Shown here: positions 8,786 to 16,248 of the stretch, one piece after another
Position numbering within the stretch: the first letter of the stretch is position 1
How the letters are laid out: the number at the start of each line of letters is the position of its first letter
Source: an uncultured Collinsella sp.
GTDB taxonomy: Bacteria; Actinomycetota; Coriobacteriia; Coriobacteriales; Coriobacteriaceae
Length of the DNA: 30,220 nt
Direction: 5' to 3'
Assembly: GCA_900546825.1 (NCBI GenBank)
Contig: UREE01000018.1
Span: forward strand, 1-30,220
Notes under the pieces: model-generated
The model's database searches: none
The model's input: only the letters and a program-made list of their open reading frames with translations
Told to the model about the DNA's origin: nothing
Program-made: the position numbers and the translations under genes

Positions 8786-9205
8786 TTAGGCCAGCTCCGC
8801 TCCCAGAGCCTTGCAGGCCGCCTCGCCCTCATCGTCGGGGGCGTCGTAGCAAATGACGGAATCGACGACGTTGACACCTGCCTCGTCGGCATCCGCCTTC
8901 CAGTTGTCCATCCATTCGCCCTCGGCCCACGAATAAGAGCCAAAGAGGACGACCTTCTTGTCGCCGAGGGTTTCCTTGACTTCGTCCCACATCGGCTGGA
9001 ACTCATCGTACTCGAGCTCCTCGGAGCCCATGGCGGGGCAGCCGAAGGCGAAGGCGTCATAGCCAGTGGCCTTGTCGGCGGAGAAGTCGGCGCAGGAGAT
9101 GACATCTGTCTCGGCGCCGACTGACGTCGCGCCCTCGGCAACGAGGTTTGCCATGGCCTCGGTGTTGCCCGTGCCGCTCCAGTAGACGACCGCGATCTTG
9201 CTCAT
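8786..9205 (-). CDS. flavodoxin
   Basis: A 139-residue flavodoxin, a small FMN-binding electron carrier that substitutes for ferredoxin, often when iron is scarce. The phosphate-binding loop is intact: WSGTGNTEAMA (about 9-19). Later FMN-contact segments are CPAMGSEELE and FGSYSWAEGEWMDNW. Acidic composition and length fit short-chain flavodoxins. The frame is open far upstream to 9697, but ATG 9205 follows AAAGGAC at good spacing and begins the conserved MSKIAVVYWSGTGNT start. It lies 46 bases downstream of the DUF3793 gene and is probably co-transcribed with it. Confidence 0.92.
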   Translation of the reverse strand: MSKIAVVYWSGTGNTEAMANLVAEGATSVGAETDVISCADFSADKATGYDAFAFGCPAMGSEELEYDEFQPMWDEVKETLGDKKVVLFGSYSWAEGEWMDNWKADADEAGVNVVDSVICYDAPDDEGEAACKALGAELA

Positions 9206-9251
9206 GTGTTGTCCTTTCGGTTGTGCGGCGTGCGGCCGCGGTTTGTATGTT

Positions 9252-9956
9252 CTATCGGGTTGCCTGGGCAAGTTTTGCCAGGCTATGGCCCTGCTGATAG
9301 ACATGGGTGAGGTGTTGCGTGCAAGCGCGGTAGGATTCGAACGTCGCAAGCGCTTGCCCGACATTCGTGTAGACCTTCCAAGGTCCAAAGACCTTGTAGT
9401 TCTCGCCATGCTGGACGATAAATTGACGCACATCTTCGTAGGGATATCCCAAAAAATAGCCAATTTCGTGAGGAAACTCGCAGGTGCAGCCGTCGCCGCA
9501 AGGTTCGCTCTGCGCAAGAACGCATGGTCCGTCGGCGCAGGCGCTTTCCGTGGCATTGCTGCTTGCCAGCGTGATGCGCGCGGCGAGATGCACCAGGGAT
9601 GCGGGCAGGTTGTGGACATCGTAACCTTCGGCGGCAAGCGCCGTCGTGGCGCGGGGGTCGGAGAGGTATCGCATGAGGTCCGCAGGGCGGTACACATAGA
9701 TGAGCGCTCCGCAGGGGCGCCAGACCAAGACGCTCGTGTGGATGCCGAACGGTTGGAGTTCTCGGTTGCATTGAGCTATGACGGCAAGGAGATGTGTACG
9801 ACGCACTTCGATATGGGGGTTGCCGGGCTTGCCGTTTTGACTTGCGTAGACGCCGGGATAGGTAAAGAGCGATGCCGGCTTGATGCCCGCGAGCGTGGGA
9901 GAGCAGTTGCGCACGATTGCTGCCTGAAACGTTGGGATGTCTATGGTTCGAGTCAC
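9252..9956 (-). CDS. DUF3793-family protein
   Basis: A 234-residue protein of the DUF3793 family (PF12672), a cytosolic family of unknown function in anaerobic Firmicutes and Actinobacteria that is often encoded beside flavodoxin. The characteristic C-terminal block is present: HEIGYFLGYPYEDVRQF followed by GPWKVYTN and a Cys-containing TFESYRACTQHL tail. A cysteine cluster (CADGPC...CGDGCTC, about 140-160) sits just before it and could bind metal. GTG 9956 has AAGGAG 6 bases upstream. Its pairing with flavodoxin and a DtxR-like site upstream suggest a link to iron or electron-transfer stress; this is inference. Confidence 0.82.
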   Translation of the reverse strand: MTRTIDIPTFQAAIVRNCSPTLAGIKPASLFTYPGVYASQNGKPGNPHIEVRRTHLLAVIAQCNRELQPFGIHTSVLVWRPCGALIYVYRPADLMRYLSDPRATTALAAEGYDVHNLPASLVHLAARITLASSNATESACADGPCVLAQSEPCGDGCTCEFPHEIGYFLGYPYEDVRQFIVQHGENYKVFGPWKVYTNVGQALATFESYRACTQHLTHVYQQGHSLAKLAQATR

Positions 9957-9975
9957 GGCGCTCCTTACGGATCTA

Positions 9976-9994
9976 AACTGTTAGCCTAGGAAAA
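9976..9994 (-). promoter_or_regulatory. candidate DtxR/IdeR-type iron operator
   Basis: The minus strand reads TTTTCCTAGGCTAACAGTT. The central nine bases TAGGCTAAC match the core of the DtxR/IdeR consensus (TTAGGTTAGGCTAACCTAA); the flanks match poorly (11 of 19 overall). It lies 20 bases upstream of the DUF3793 start, ahead of the flavodoxin, where iron control would make sense. Confidence 0.35.
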
Positions 9995-10084
9995 CTTATA
10001 CACGAAAGTAAGCCATGGTCAACAAAAAAGTTTGAAGAGGGAAACTAATTGACCGAACAGACATGATTTTGGGTTAAGATGGGG

Positions 10085-10101
10085 ACACCCCATGGGGGTA
10101 T
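10085..10101 (-). promoter_or_regulatory. candidate CsoR-type copper operator
   Basis: The minus strand reads ATACCCCCATGGGGTGT, close to the G-tract palindrome (ATACCCC...GGGGTAT) bound by CsoR copper-sensing repressors. It lies 30 bases before the start of an HMA metal-binding protein and just after a possible TTGACC (10049) / TAAGAT (10075) promoter whose 20-base spacer is long. Confidence 0.5.
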
Positions 10102-10130
10102 CTAGATAGTGCTACTTGAAAGGGGAGCGC

Positions 10131-10514
10131 ATGAGTGACTTGCTCAACCCTGCGAATCTCATCGTGCTGGCCGTCATTGCCGTCGGCATGTTTTTTGGAC
10201 TGCGTCGCATTGCCGCTTCGACACACGGGAAGAGTTGTTGCAGCGATGGTGCGAGCGGCAAGAAGGCCAAAAAGGTTGTTGTGGTGGATACCGATGCGTC
10301 ACACTATCCCTATAGCGATGAGCTGCTCATCGGCGGCATGAGCTGTGACGGCTGCGCTCAGAACGTAGCCAATGCCCTCAATGCGCTGGATGGTGTGTGG
10401 GCTACGGTAACGTACGCGGACCACACAGCGCGTGTGCGCTCCAAGCGGCCGATCAATCGCGGTGTCCTTGAGACTGCCGTGAGAGATGCGGGTTACTACG
10501 TCATGACGCTGTAA
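10131..10514 (+). CDS. membrane-anchored heavy-metal-associated (HMA) protein
   Basis: A 127-residue protein with three parts: one membrane helix (about 8-24, NLIVLAVIAVGMFFGL), a short cysteine-bearing juxtamembrane stretch (KSCCSDGASGKKAKK) that resembles FeoB-associated Cys-rich membrane proteins, and a C-terminal HMA domain with the metal site MSCDGC (about 68-73). HMA domains bind Cu(I), Zn or similar soft metals and pass them to transporters. ATG 10131 follows AAAGGGGAG; a TTG 15 bases earlier is in frame but lies on top of that site. No P-type ATPase is adjacent. A CsoR-like palindrome upstream suggests copper induction. The gene converges with the YolD-like gene with only 26 bases between the stops. 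Confidence 0.82.
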   Translation: MSDLLNPANLIVLAVIAVGMFFGLRRIAASTHGKSCCSDGASGKKAKKVVVVDTDASHYPYSDELLIGGMSCDGCAQNVANALNALDGVWATVTYADHTARVRSKRPINRGVLETAVRDAGYYVMTL

Positions 10515-10540
10515 GCGTCGCTCTGGGTGCGCTTCCTTGG

Positions 10541-10966
10541 CTAGGCTCGTCCGCGCAGCTCGATGTCTTGGATGTCGTCGAAGTCGATGGCGATGTCTCG
10601 GAGCTTGAGGAGCTTGAAGGCGGGGAGCGCCTCGTCGAGGATGCCGGTGCGGCTGCGATAGCCGTATGTATCGTAATAGGTGACACGAACCAAGTCGCTA
10701 CGTTTGAGACCCTCGAGTTTTTTAGAGAGCACGAGGGCTTTTTCTTCCGTGAGCTCACGTTTTGGCTCGACGGTGATTTCCTGCTTGCGCACGAGTTCGT
10801 AGTATCCCGTGAGGGCGGCAAAGGGCATAAACTGCGCGGCACGGCCGGCACGGACGGCGCCGTTGGCGGTGAGCTTGGGGTCGGCGGATCGACGTCTTCC
10901 CTCGGGGTCCGCTAGACGTTCAAAAGGCGTCGGTGGCCGCATCGGCTGTTGTTGGGACTTAGGCAC
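10541..10966 (-). CDS. YolD-like family protein
   Basis: A 141-residue protein resembling the YolD-like family (PF08863), whose members are typically encoded with Y-family (UmuC-like) polymerases and are thought to assist them in translesion synthesis; the biochemical role is not settled. The N-terminal GRAAQFMPFAALTGYYEL motif is the recognisable family start, and the C-terminal half has DLVRVTYYDTYGYRSRTG and DIAIDFDDIQDIEL. It starts at GTG 10966 after GGAGG, overlapping the end of the polymerase gene by 8 bases, so the two are likely translationally coupled and SOS-regulated together. Confidence 0.82.
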   Translation of the reverse strand: MPKSQQQPMRPPTPFERLADPEGRRRSADPKLTANGAVRAGRAAQFMPFAALTGYYELVRKQEITVEPKRELTEEKALVLSKKLEGLKRSDLVRVTYYDTYGYRSRTGILDEALPAFKLLKLRDIAIDFDDIQDIELRGRA

Positions 10967-12464
10967 GATGTCCTCCTACCTGATCGTTGCGTTCGCGCGC
11001 GGTGGCGCCGGCGGTAAAGCTTAATCCCTTGACGAGCGCGTTCTTGCCGTACTTGTCTTTCACGGCCAGGACGGCGCGCGCCAGATCGCGCTCGCGCTCA
11101 TCGGCCTCGATATCGCTGAACAGATCGATGGTGGCAAATTCCTCGGGCATGAGGTTGCCAAATCCCAGGTTGATGCGCTTGACCGGTCGTTTGGGATCGA
11201 CCGTTTGTGCCCAAAGGTCATCGAAATACCCCATGATTTTCTTAAACGAATTAGTGCGCTCGGGCAGCTTTCGCGAGGCGTTGGAGTGCGCAAAGAGTGC
11301 GGCATAGCCACCACGCGGTTTGCCGCCATGCTCTCCCACAAAGATGCCATCGATTGCCTGCGCTTCGCGCACCAGGCGACGCCTTTCGTCATCGCGCTGG
11401 ACGGGCTTGGGAGCACGGGGCGCGAGCTCGGAGCCGTCGGTCGCTGCGGGTTCGATGCCCGAGGTACTCGAGCGCAGGTGTCCGCAGCCGTCTATATACT
11501 GCGCCGTGCCGCTGGCGTTGAGCCGGCGTATGTCGGCGCGCTCGCTTGCATAGCCCACAAAGAGCGAGATGCTGTCGCACACCACGTGCTTGTCGATCAA
11601 ATCCAGCACGGCGGCATCGACCATTTCGCGCAAGACGGTGTAGGCCTGCTCGTAGGCATAGCCCTTCGAGAGCACCTGCCCCGTGGTGGTCGAGGTCGCT
11701 TGCGGGCGATAGGCTTGGATATCGGCGATGGTCGTTGGCTCGCGCCCAAAGGCGTGGTCGATAAGATATTCGGCATTGACGCCGAGCTCATCGTAAAGCA
11801 GGTTTTCGTCGAGTGCGGCGACGCCCATCAGATCGTAGACGCCGTACTTTTCGAGGCGGGCTGCCACGCCGGGGCCGATGCCCCAGATATCGGTAATGGG
11901 ACGATGAGGCCAGATCTCTTTGCGAAAGGTCTCGTCGTCGAGTATGCCGATGCGGCTGGGTACGTGCTTGGCGGTAATGTCGAGCGCCACCTTGGCCTGA
12001 AATAGGTTGGGGCCGATCCCGACCGTTGCCGTGATGCCCGTGCGCGCGAGGACTTCGTCGCGTAACATGCAGGCGAACCCTTCCGCATCGGTGTGATAGA
12101 GGTCCAGATAGGGCGTCACGTCGATAAAGCATTCGTCGATGGAGTAGACGTGAATGTCTTGCGGACTCACGTATTCCAGATAGATGCCGTAGATTTTCGC
12201 CGACACCTCCATGTAGTGCTGCATGCGCGGTACGGCCTTGATGCAGTCGATGCCGTCGGGAATCTCGAACAGACGGCAGCGATTGTGTATCCCGAGGTCC
12301 TTCATAGCCTGTGTGATGGCGAGGCAGATGGTCGTGCGCCCGCGCGATTCGTCGGCAACGACCAGGCACGTAGTGAGTGGGTCGAGTCCGCGGTCGACGC
12401 ACTCGACACTGGCGTAAAACGTCTTAAGGTCGATGCAGATATAGGTGTGACGCTCGTGCCCCAC
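10959..12464 (-). CDS. Y-family DNA polymerase (UmuC/DinB-like)
   Basis: A 501-residue translesion polymerase. The N-terminal palm begins ICIDLKTFYASVECVDRG with the first catalytic Asp (about 12); the second acidic motif is YSIDECFIDVT (about 107-117). A helix-hairpin-helix-like segment (DIWGIGPGVAARLEKYGV) and a little-finger C-terminal region follow. It bypasses lesions with low fidelity during the SOS response. Although the frame is open upstream to 12536, I place the start at GTG 12464: GGGAGGAC lies 5-6 bases before it, the family start motif follows immediately, and two LexA-like boxes occupy the upstream part of the frame, which is therefore promoter. It is longer than DinB (about 350) and closer to the UmuC/UvrX Gram-positive group. 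It overlaps the YolD-like gene. Confidence 0.9.
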   Translation of the reverse strand: MGHERHTYICIDLKTFYASVECVDRGLDPLTTCLVVADESRGRTTICLAITQAMKDLGIHNRCRLFEIPDGIDCIKAVPRMQHYMEVSAKIYGIYLEYVSPQDIHVYSIDECFIDVTPYLDLYHTDAEGFACMLRDEVLARTGITATVGIGPNLFQAKVALDITAKHVPSRIGILDDETFRKEIWPHRPITDIWGIGPGVAARLEKYGVYDLMGVAALDENLLYDELGVNAEYLIDHAFGREPTTIADIQAYRPQATSTTTGQVLSKGYAYEQAYTVLREMVDAAVLDLIDKHVVCDSISLFVGYASERADIRRLNASGTAQYIDGCGHLRSSTSGIEPAATDGSELAPRAPKPVQRDDERRRLVREAQAIDGIFVGEHGGKPRGGYAALFAHSNASRKLPERTNSFKKIMGYFDDLWAQTVDPKRPVKRINLGFGNLMPEEFATIDLFSDIEADERERDLARAVLAVKDKYGKNALVKGLSFTAGATARERNDQVGGHRA

Positions 12465-12476
12465 GCGTCCTCCCAT

Positions 12477-12507
12477 CAAACACATGTTCTTATCGAATAC
12501 ATGTTCG
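12477..12507 (-). promoter_or_regulatory. tandem LexA-like (SOS) boxes
   Basis: Two sites on the minus strand: CGAACATGTATTCG (12507-12494) and AGAACATGTGTTTG (12490-12477). Both fit the Gram-positive/actinobacterial LexA pattern GAAC-N4-GTTC with one or two deviations, and they are spaced 17 bases centre to centre. They lie 13-43 bases before the GTG start of the translesion polymerase. Confidence 0.65.
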
Positions 12508-12687
12508 ATAATACCTGCTTGCGCGGACATCGTCAAAACCTGTCCCTCTTTGGCGGGTATGGTCGTGCGGTTGCATCGGGTTTTTTAACGCAGCTCTAAA
12601 GAGAGCGAAACAGCTCGGAAAACCTCGCTTCGTAGCATGAGCCTAACGATTGATACCGCCTATACGCACGGAAGGGTTGTGGGGATA

Positions 12688-13212
12688 ATGGTCAACTATG
12701 GGTTTGGTATGCCGACGCGCTTGGTTGCGGATGGGGATGTGGCTCGCTGGTGCGGACGATTGGTCGCTCACTACGGTGGCACCAAGGCGCTGGTTGTGCT
12801 GGGCGGTGACAAGCATACGCGCGATGAGCTTGTCTCGGCGGCACTTGGCTCGCTTGATCGAGCCCTACTCGAGCGTGTGCTTTTCCGCTGCGGCTCGTTT
12901 GAGGGCGACGGGGGAGACGAGCTGATCGACGAAGCCGTGGCCCTGGCGACCGACGAAGGCGTAAACTTTGTCCTGGCGATTGGCGATGCCGATACTGCTG
13001 GCTTTGCGCGCGAGCTCGCGCGTCGCATGGCGGCGCTCGATGCCGACGAAGACGGCTTTGTGCCTTATGGATGCATTGTCTCGGAGGGCAAGGTGCCTGC
13101 TGTCGTGGGCACCGGCGAGGTCCCCGTTTTTGCCATTATCGCGCCCGAACTGCTGGAGGACATCGGGTCTCCTCTGCGTGAGTTGCTCGGTAGCGTCTGC
13201 GCTGCGGCCTAA
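12688..13212 (+). CDS. Fe-ADH-like NAD-binding domain protein, lacking the metal domain
   Basis: A 174-residue protein whose layout follows the N-terminal half of iron-containing alcohol dehydrogenases: NYGFGMPTRLVADG (family F-x-x-P-T-R start), HYGGTKALVVLGGDKHTRD, then DELIDEAVALATDEGVNFVLAIGDADTAGFA, which lines up with the NAD-binding GGGSxxD loop region but reads GDADTAG. The whole metal-binding helical domain (about 200 residues with Asp/His ligands) is absent. It ends in a clean stop, not a frameshift; I see no remnant of the second domain downstream. A dehydrogenase activity is unlikely; a degenerate or repurposed domain is inferred. ATG 12688 is chosen because the family start follows; ATG 12637 in the same frame is possible, and neither has a strong ribosome binding site. 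Confidence 0.6.
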   Translation: MVNYGFGMPTRLVADGDVARWCGRLVAHYGGTKALVVLGGDKHTRDELVSAALGSLDRALLERVLFRCGSFEGDGGDELIDEAVALATDEGVNFVLAIGDADTAGFARELARRMAALDADEDGFVPYGCIVSEGKVPAVVGTGEVPVFAIIAPELLEDIGSPLRELLGSVCAAA

Positions 13213-13222
13213 TATTTGCCAT

Positions 13223-13286
13223 AAAGGGACGGGTTATTTTTGGTTGGTAAAGCGTTTGACCTGCCAAAATAAACCTGTCCCTTTTT
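13223..13286. repeat. 64-nt intergenic palindrome with T-tail
   Basis: Arms of 21 nt (AAAGGGACGGGTTATTTTTGG at 13223-13243 and its near-complement at 13264-13284) are separated by a 20-base centre that contains a second partial stem (GGTAAA with TTTGACC). The right arm ends in TTTTT, so it could also terminate the upstream Fe-ADH-like gene. Size, intergenic location and the internal CCAAAATAA resemble the element at 4456-4518; a dispersed REP-like origin is likely. Confidence 0.7.
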
Positions 13287-13346
13287 GTTCGGTTGCCGTT
13301 TGGGGGCCGATTGGCAACGCTCGCTGATTGTAGTCTTGACCTGCGC

Positions 13347-13352
13347 TAGAAT
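13347..13352 (+). promoter_or_regulatory. possible -10 box for pgi
   Basis: TAGAAT matches TATAAT at five of six positions and lies 60 bases before the pgi start. No good -35 is found at 16-18 bases; a TTGACC is too close. Confidence 0.3.
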
Positions 13353-13411
13353 AGTGGCATCTGAATGTCCGGGCGCATGGAGGCGTGCGCCCGTATGCTG
13401 AGGAGGACTCT

Positions 13412-15106
13412 ATGGCAACTGTTGCCGCACCTATCGATGCTACGTCGACTGCCGCTTGGAAGGCACTCGAGGCTCATCAGGAGAAGCTTGAGGCCGAGGG
13501 CATCGACCTCAAGGCCTGGTTCGCCGCTGACGCCGACCGCGTGAATAAGTTGAGCTTTGACGCCGGCGACCTTCACTTCGACCTGTCCAAGAACCTGGTG
13601 ACCGATGAGACCGTCAAGCTGCTGTGCGATCTTGCCCGCGAGGTGAAGCTCGAGGAGCGCCGCGACGCCATGTTCTCCGGCGAGCACATCAACACCACCG
13701 AGGACCGCGCCGTCCTGCACACCGCTCTGCGCCGCCCGGCAAGCGAGAAGGGCCAGCTCATCGTTGACGGCCAGGACGTCGTCGCCGACGTGCACGAGGT
13801 CCTCGATCGCATGTATGCCTTCGCCGAGCGCGTGCGCTCCGGTGAGTGGAAGGGCGTTACCGGCAAGAAGATTGAGCACCTGGTGTCCATCGGCATCGGC
13901 GGCTCCGATCTGGGCCCGGTCATGGCTTACGAGGCCCTGCGTCCCTATGCCGACGCCGGTATCGACTGCCGCTATATCTCCAACATCGACCCCAACGACC
14001 AGGCCGAGAAGCTCAAGGGTTTGGATCCCGAGACCACGCTCGTGATCATCGTCTCTAAGACCTTCACCACGCTCGAGACCCTCACCAACGCCCGCGAGGT
14101 CAAGACCTGGATGCTCGAGCAGCTCAAGGCTCAGGGCGCCATCGATGGCTCCGATGAGCAGAACGCCGAGGCTGTGGCAAAGCACTTCGTCGCCGTTTCC
14201 ACCGCACTCGAGAAGGTCGAGGCTTTCGGTATCGACCCGGCTAACGCCTTTGGTTTCTGGAACTGGGTTGGCGGCCGCTACTCCGTCGACTCCGCCGTGG
14301 GCCTGTCGCTGATCGTCGTGCTCGGCCCCGAGCGTTTCCAGCAGTTCCTTGAGGGCTTCCACGCCATCGACGAGTACTTCTGCAACACGCCGCTCGAGAA
14401 CAATGCCGTCGCGCTGATGGGTTTGTTCAACGTCTGGTACGTCAACTTCTTCGGTTCCAAGAGCCACGCCGTGCTTCCGTACTGCCAGTATCTGCACCGT
14501 TTCCCGGCCTACCTGCAGCAGCTCACCATGGAGTCCAACGGCAAGCATGTCCGCTGGGACGGCAGCGCTGTGACCTCCGATACCGGCGAGATCTTCTGGG
14601 GCGAGCCCGGCACCAACGGTCAGCACGCCTTCTACCAGCTGCTGCACCAGGGCACCGTGGTGGCCCCGGCCGATTTCATCGCCTTTGCCAATACCGCCAA
14701 CCCTGCGACCGACAGCGGTCAGGACGTGCACGAGCTGTTCCTGGGCAACTTCCTGGCCCAGACCAAGGCGCTCGCCTTTGGTAAGACGGCCGATGAGGTG
14801 CGTGCCGAGGGCACGCCCGAGCAGATCGTCCCGGCCCGCTGCTTTGAGGGCAACCGTCCGACGACCTCGATTTTTGGCGACACGCTGACCCCGTTCGCGC
14901 TTGGTGAGCTCATCGCCCTGTACGAGCACATCACGTTTGTCGAGGGCACGGTCTGGGGCATCGACTCCTACGACCAGTGGGGCGTCGAGCTGGGCAAGCA
15001 GCTTGCCAAGCAGATCACCCCGGCCTTCCACGACGACGCCGCCAAGGCCGAGCAGGACGCTTCGACTCAGGCGCTCATCGAGTTCTACCGCGCTCATCGT
15101 AAGTAG
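13412..15106 (+). CDS. pgi: glucose-6-phosphate isomerase
   Basis: A 564-residue phosphoglucose isomerase that interconverts glucose 6-phosphate and fructose 6-phosphate in the cytosol. Recognisable blocks are IGIGGSDLGPVMAYEAL (sugar-phosphate binding), the family signature region FGFWNWVGGRYSVDSAVGLS, and the C-terminal signature GVELGKQLAKQI. Length fits the longer bacterial PGI form. ATG 13412 follows GAGGAGG; an in-frame ATG at 13385 lies upstream of that site. Codon use is strongly biased (GAC, CTG, GAG), as expected for a highly expressed glycolytic gene. It is a single-gene unit with its own terminator. Its substrate is what the deglycase of the downstream sugar-amine operon is expected to release. 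Confidence 0.96.
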   Translation: MATVAAPIDATSTAAWKALEAHQEKLEAEGIDLKAWFAADADRVNKLSFDAGDLHFDLSKNLVTDETVKLLCDLAREVKLEERRDAMFSGEHINTTEDRAVLHTALRRPASEKGQLIVDGQDVVADVHEVLDRMYAFAERVRSGEWKGVTGKKIEHLVSIGIGGSDLGPVMAYEALRPYADAGIDCRYISNIDPNDQAEKLKGLDPETTLVIIVSKTFTTLETLTNAREVKTWMLEQLKAQGAIDGSDEQNAEAVAKHFVAVSTALEKVEAFGIDPANAFGFWNWVGGRYSVDSAVGLSLIVVLGPERFQQFLEGFHAIDEYFCNTPLENNAVALMGLFNVWYVNFFGSKSHAVLPYCQYLHRFPAYLQQLTMESNGKHVRWDGSAVTSDTGEIFWGEPGTNGQHAFYQLLHQGTVVAPADFIAFANTANPATDSGQDVHELFLGNFLAQTKALAFGKTADEVRAEGTPEQIVPARCFEGNRPTTSIFGDTLTPFALGELIALYEHITFVEGTVWGIDSYDQWGVELGKQLAKQITPAFHDDAAKAEQDASTQALIEFYRAHRK

Positions 15107-15137
15107 GATTCGCTGCGATAAGTAACGCATAGTAGAC

Positions 15138-15170
15138 AAGGGCCCGTATCCGTTGGGATGCGGGCCCTTT
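15138..15170 (+). terminator. intrinsic terminator of pgi
   Basis: AAGGGCCCGTATCC pairs with GGATGCGGGCCCTT (one G-U pair) over a four-base loop, with a short T-run after it. Confidence 0.85.
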
Positions 15171-15201
15171 GCTATTTGGATAGGATGGAATGTATCGGGA
15201 G

Positions 15202-15235
15202 GCGCCTCGACGGGCATCGCAATCGTCGAAGGCGC
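15202..15235. other. unexplained hairpin upstream of HAD phosphatase gene
   Basis: An 11-bp stem with one bulged base (GCGCCTCGACG at 15202-15212 and CGTCGAAGGCGC at 15224-15235) around an 11-base loop. There is no T-run on either strand, so a terminator is unlikely; it may be an mRNA leader structure. Confidence 0.4.
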
Positions 15236-15342
15236 GCCGTTCATGTTTGGGACAATATGACATTTTCCCGTTGCAAACAGCGCCGCCGTGGGTGTTCTGT
15301 ATGATGACTCAGACAAGGTTGTTCAATGACAGGGAGACATAT

Positions 15343-16185
15343 ATGGCAATCAAAGCCATCGCAATGGATATCGACGGTACGCTCACCAACGACCAAAAGG
15401 TCATCAGCCCGCGTACGCGCGAGAAACTGCTCGCGGCGCAGGAGTCGGGCATTAAGCTCATCTTGGCTTCGGGCCGTCCCGCATGGGGGCTGCACGCCTT
15501 GGCGCAGGAGCTCGACCTTCAAAACCATGACGGTCTGCTAGTTGCCTTTAATGGCGCGCACGTGGTCGACGCTCAGACCGATGAGGTCCTTTTTGACCAG
15601 GCCATGCCGGCTGACGAACTGCACCGTCTGATTGATCATCTGCGCAATTTCGACGTGATTCCCATGATCTCGCTCGGTCGGGACCTGCACGTCGTTGACT
15701 CGTATCGCTGCATGATCACACTGCCGGACGGTTCGCAGAAGAATATCGTCAAGTATGAGCGCGATGCGTGCGACCTTAAGATCCGTGAGGTCGAGAGCTT
15801 GCATGAGGTCGTGGACGCTTGTCCCGTGGACAAGCTGCTGACGGCGGGCGATCCAGCCTACCTGCAGGCGCATTACGAGGAGATGTATGCGCCCTTTAAG
15901 CAGACGCTTTCGGGCATGTTTACGGCCGACTGGTATTTTGAGTACACGGCGCCCGGTATCGACAAGGCCCGCGCACTGGAGGGTGCCCTGCCCAAGCTCG
16001 GCATCGATGCCAGCGAGGTCGTTTCGTTTGGCGACGGCCAGAATGACAAGTCCATGATTGAGTGGGCGGGTACCGGTGTTGCCATGGGTAACGCCGTCGA
16101 CGAGGTCAAGGCTGTGGCCCAGATGGTGACCGCCAATAACAACGAAGACGGTATCGCGGTGACGCTGGATAAGCTGCTGGGCTAG
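15343..16185 (+). CDS. Cof-type HAD-family phosphatase
   Basis: A 280-residue cytosolic HAD phosphatase of the Cof/YbiV type, which usually dephosphorylates sugar phosphates or cofactor precursors such as FMN-like compounds. Motif I MDIDGTLTND (nucleophile Asp in DIDGT), motif II LASGRP, and motif IV FGDGQNDKSMIEWAGTGVAMGNA are intact, and the large C2-type cap lies between them. The frame is open upstream to 15190, but ATG 15343 has AGGGAG before it and the family N-terminus follows. It is a single gene followed by a strong terminator, 64 bases before another HAD gene of a different subfamily. The substrate cannot be inferred. Confidence 0.9.
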   Translation: MAIKAIAMDIDGTLTNDQKVISPRTREKLLAAQESGIKLILASGRPAWGLHALAQELDLQNHDGLLVAFNGAHVVDAQTDEVLFDQAMPADELHRLIDHLRNFDVIPMISLGRDLHVVDSYRCMITLPDGSQKNIVKYERDACDLKIREVESLHEVVDACPVDKLLTAGDPAYLQAHYEEMYAPFKQTLSGMFTADWYFEYTAPGIDKARALEGALPKLGIDASEVVSFGDGQNDKSMIEWAGTGVAMGNAVDEVKAVAQMVTANNNEDGIAVTLDKLLG

Positions 16186-16207
16186 AATCGCCAATAATGC
16201 ATAGTTC

Positions 16208-16233
16208 GGGCGCCTGCTTACAGGCGCCCTTTT
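16208..16233 (+). terminator. intrinsic terminator between the two HAD genes
   Basis: GGGCGCCTG and CAGGCGCCC form a perfect 9-bp stem around a four-base loop, followed by TTTTGTT. Confidence 0.85.
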
Positions 16234-16248
16234 GTTAGGGAGGGTGCC

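Noticed and set aside
12508..12536. Polymerase start at TTG 12536 or ATG 12530
   Set aside because: No ribosome binding site there, and the LexA-like boxes and GGGAGG before GTG 12464 place the promoter inside that extension.
15202..15235. Terminator or riboswitch before the Cof-type phosphatase
   Set aside because: There is a stem-loop, but no T-run and no conserved riboswitch core that I can recognise.
13346..15316. A 656-codon open frame on the minus strand opposite pgi
   Set aside because: It is the antisense shadow of a highly biased GC-rich gene: low-complexity Val/Gly/Leu/Asp composition, no ribosome binding site and no family motif.
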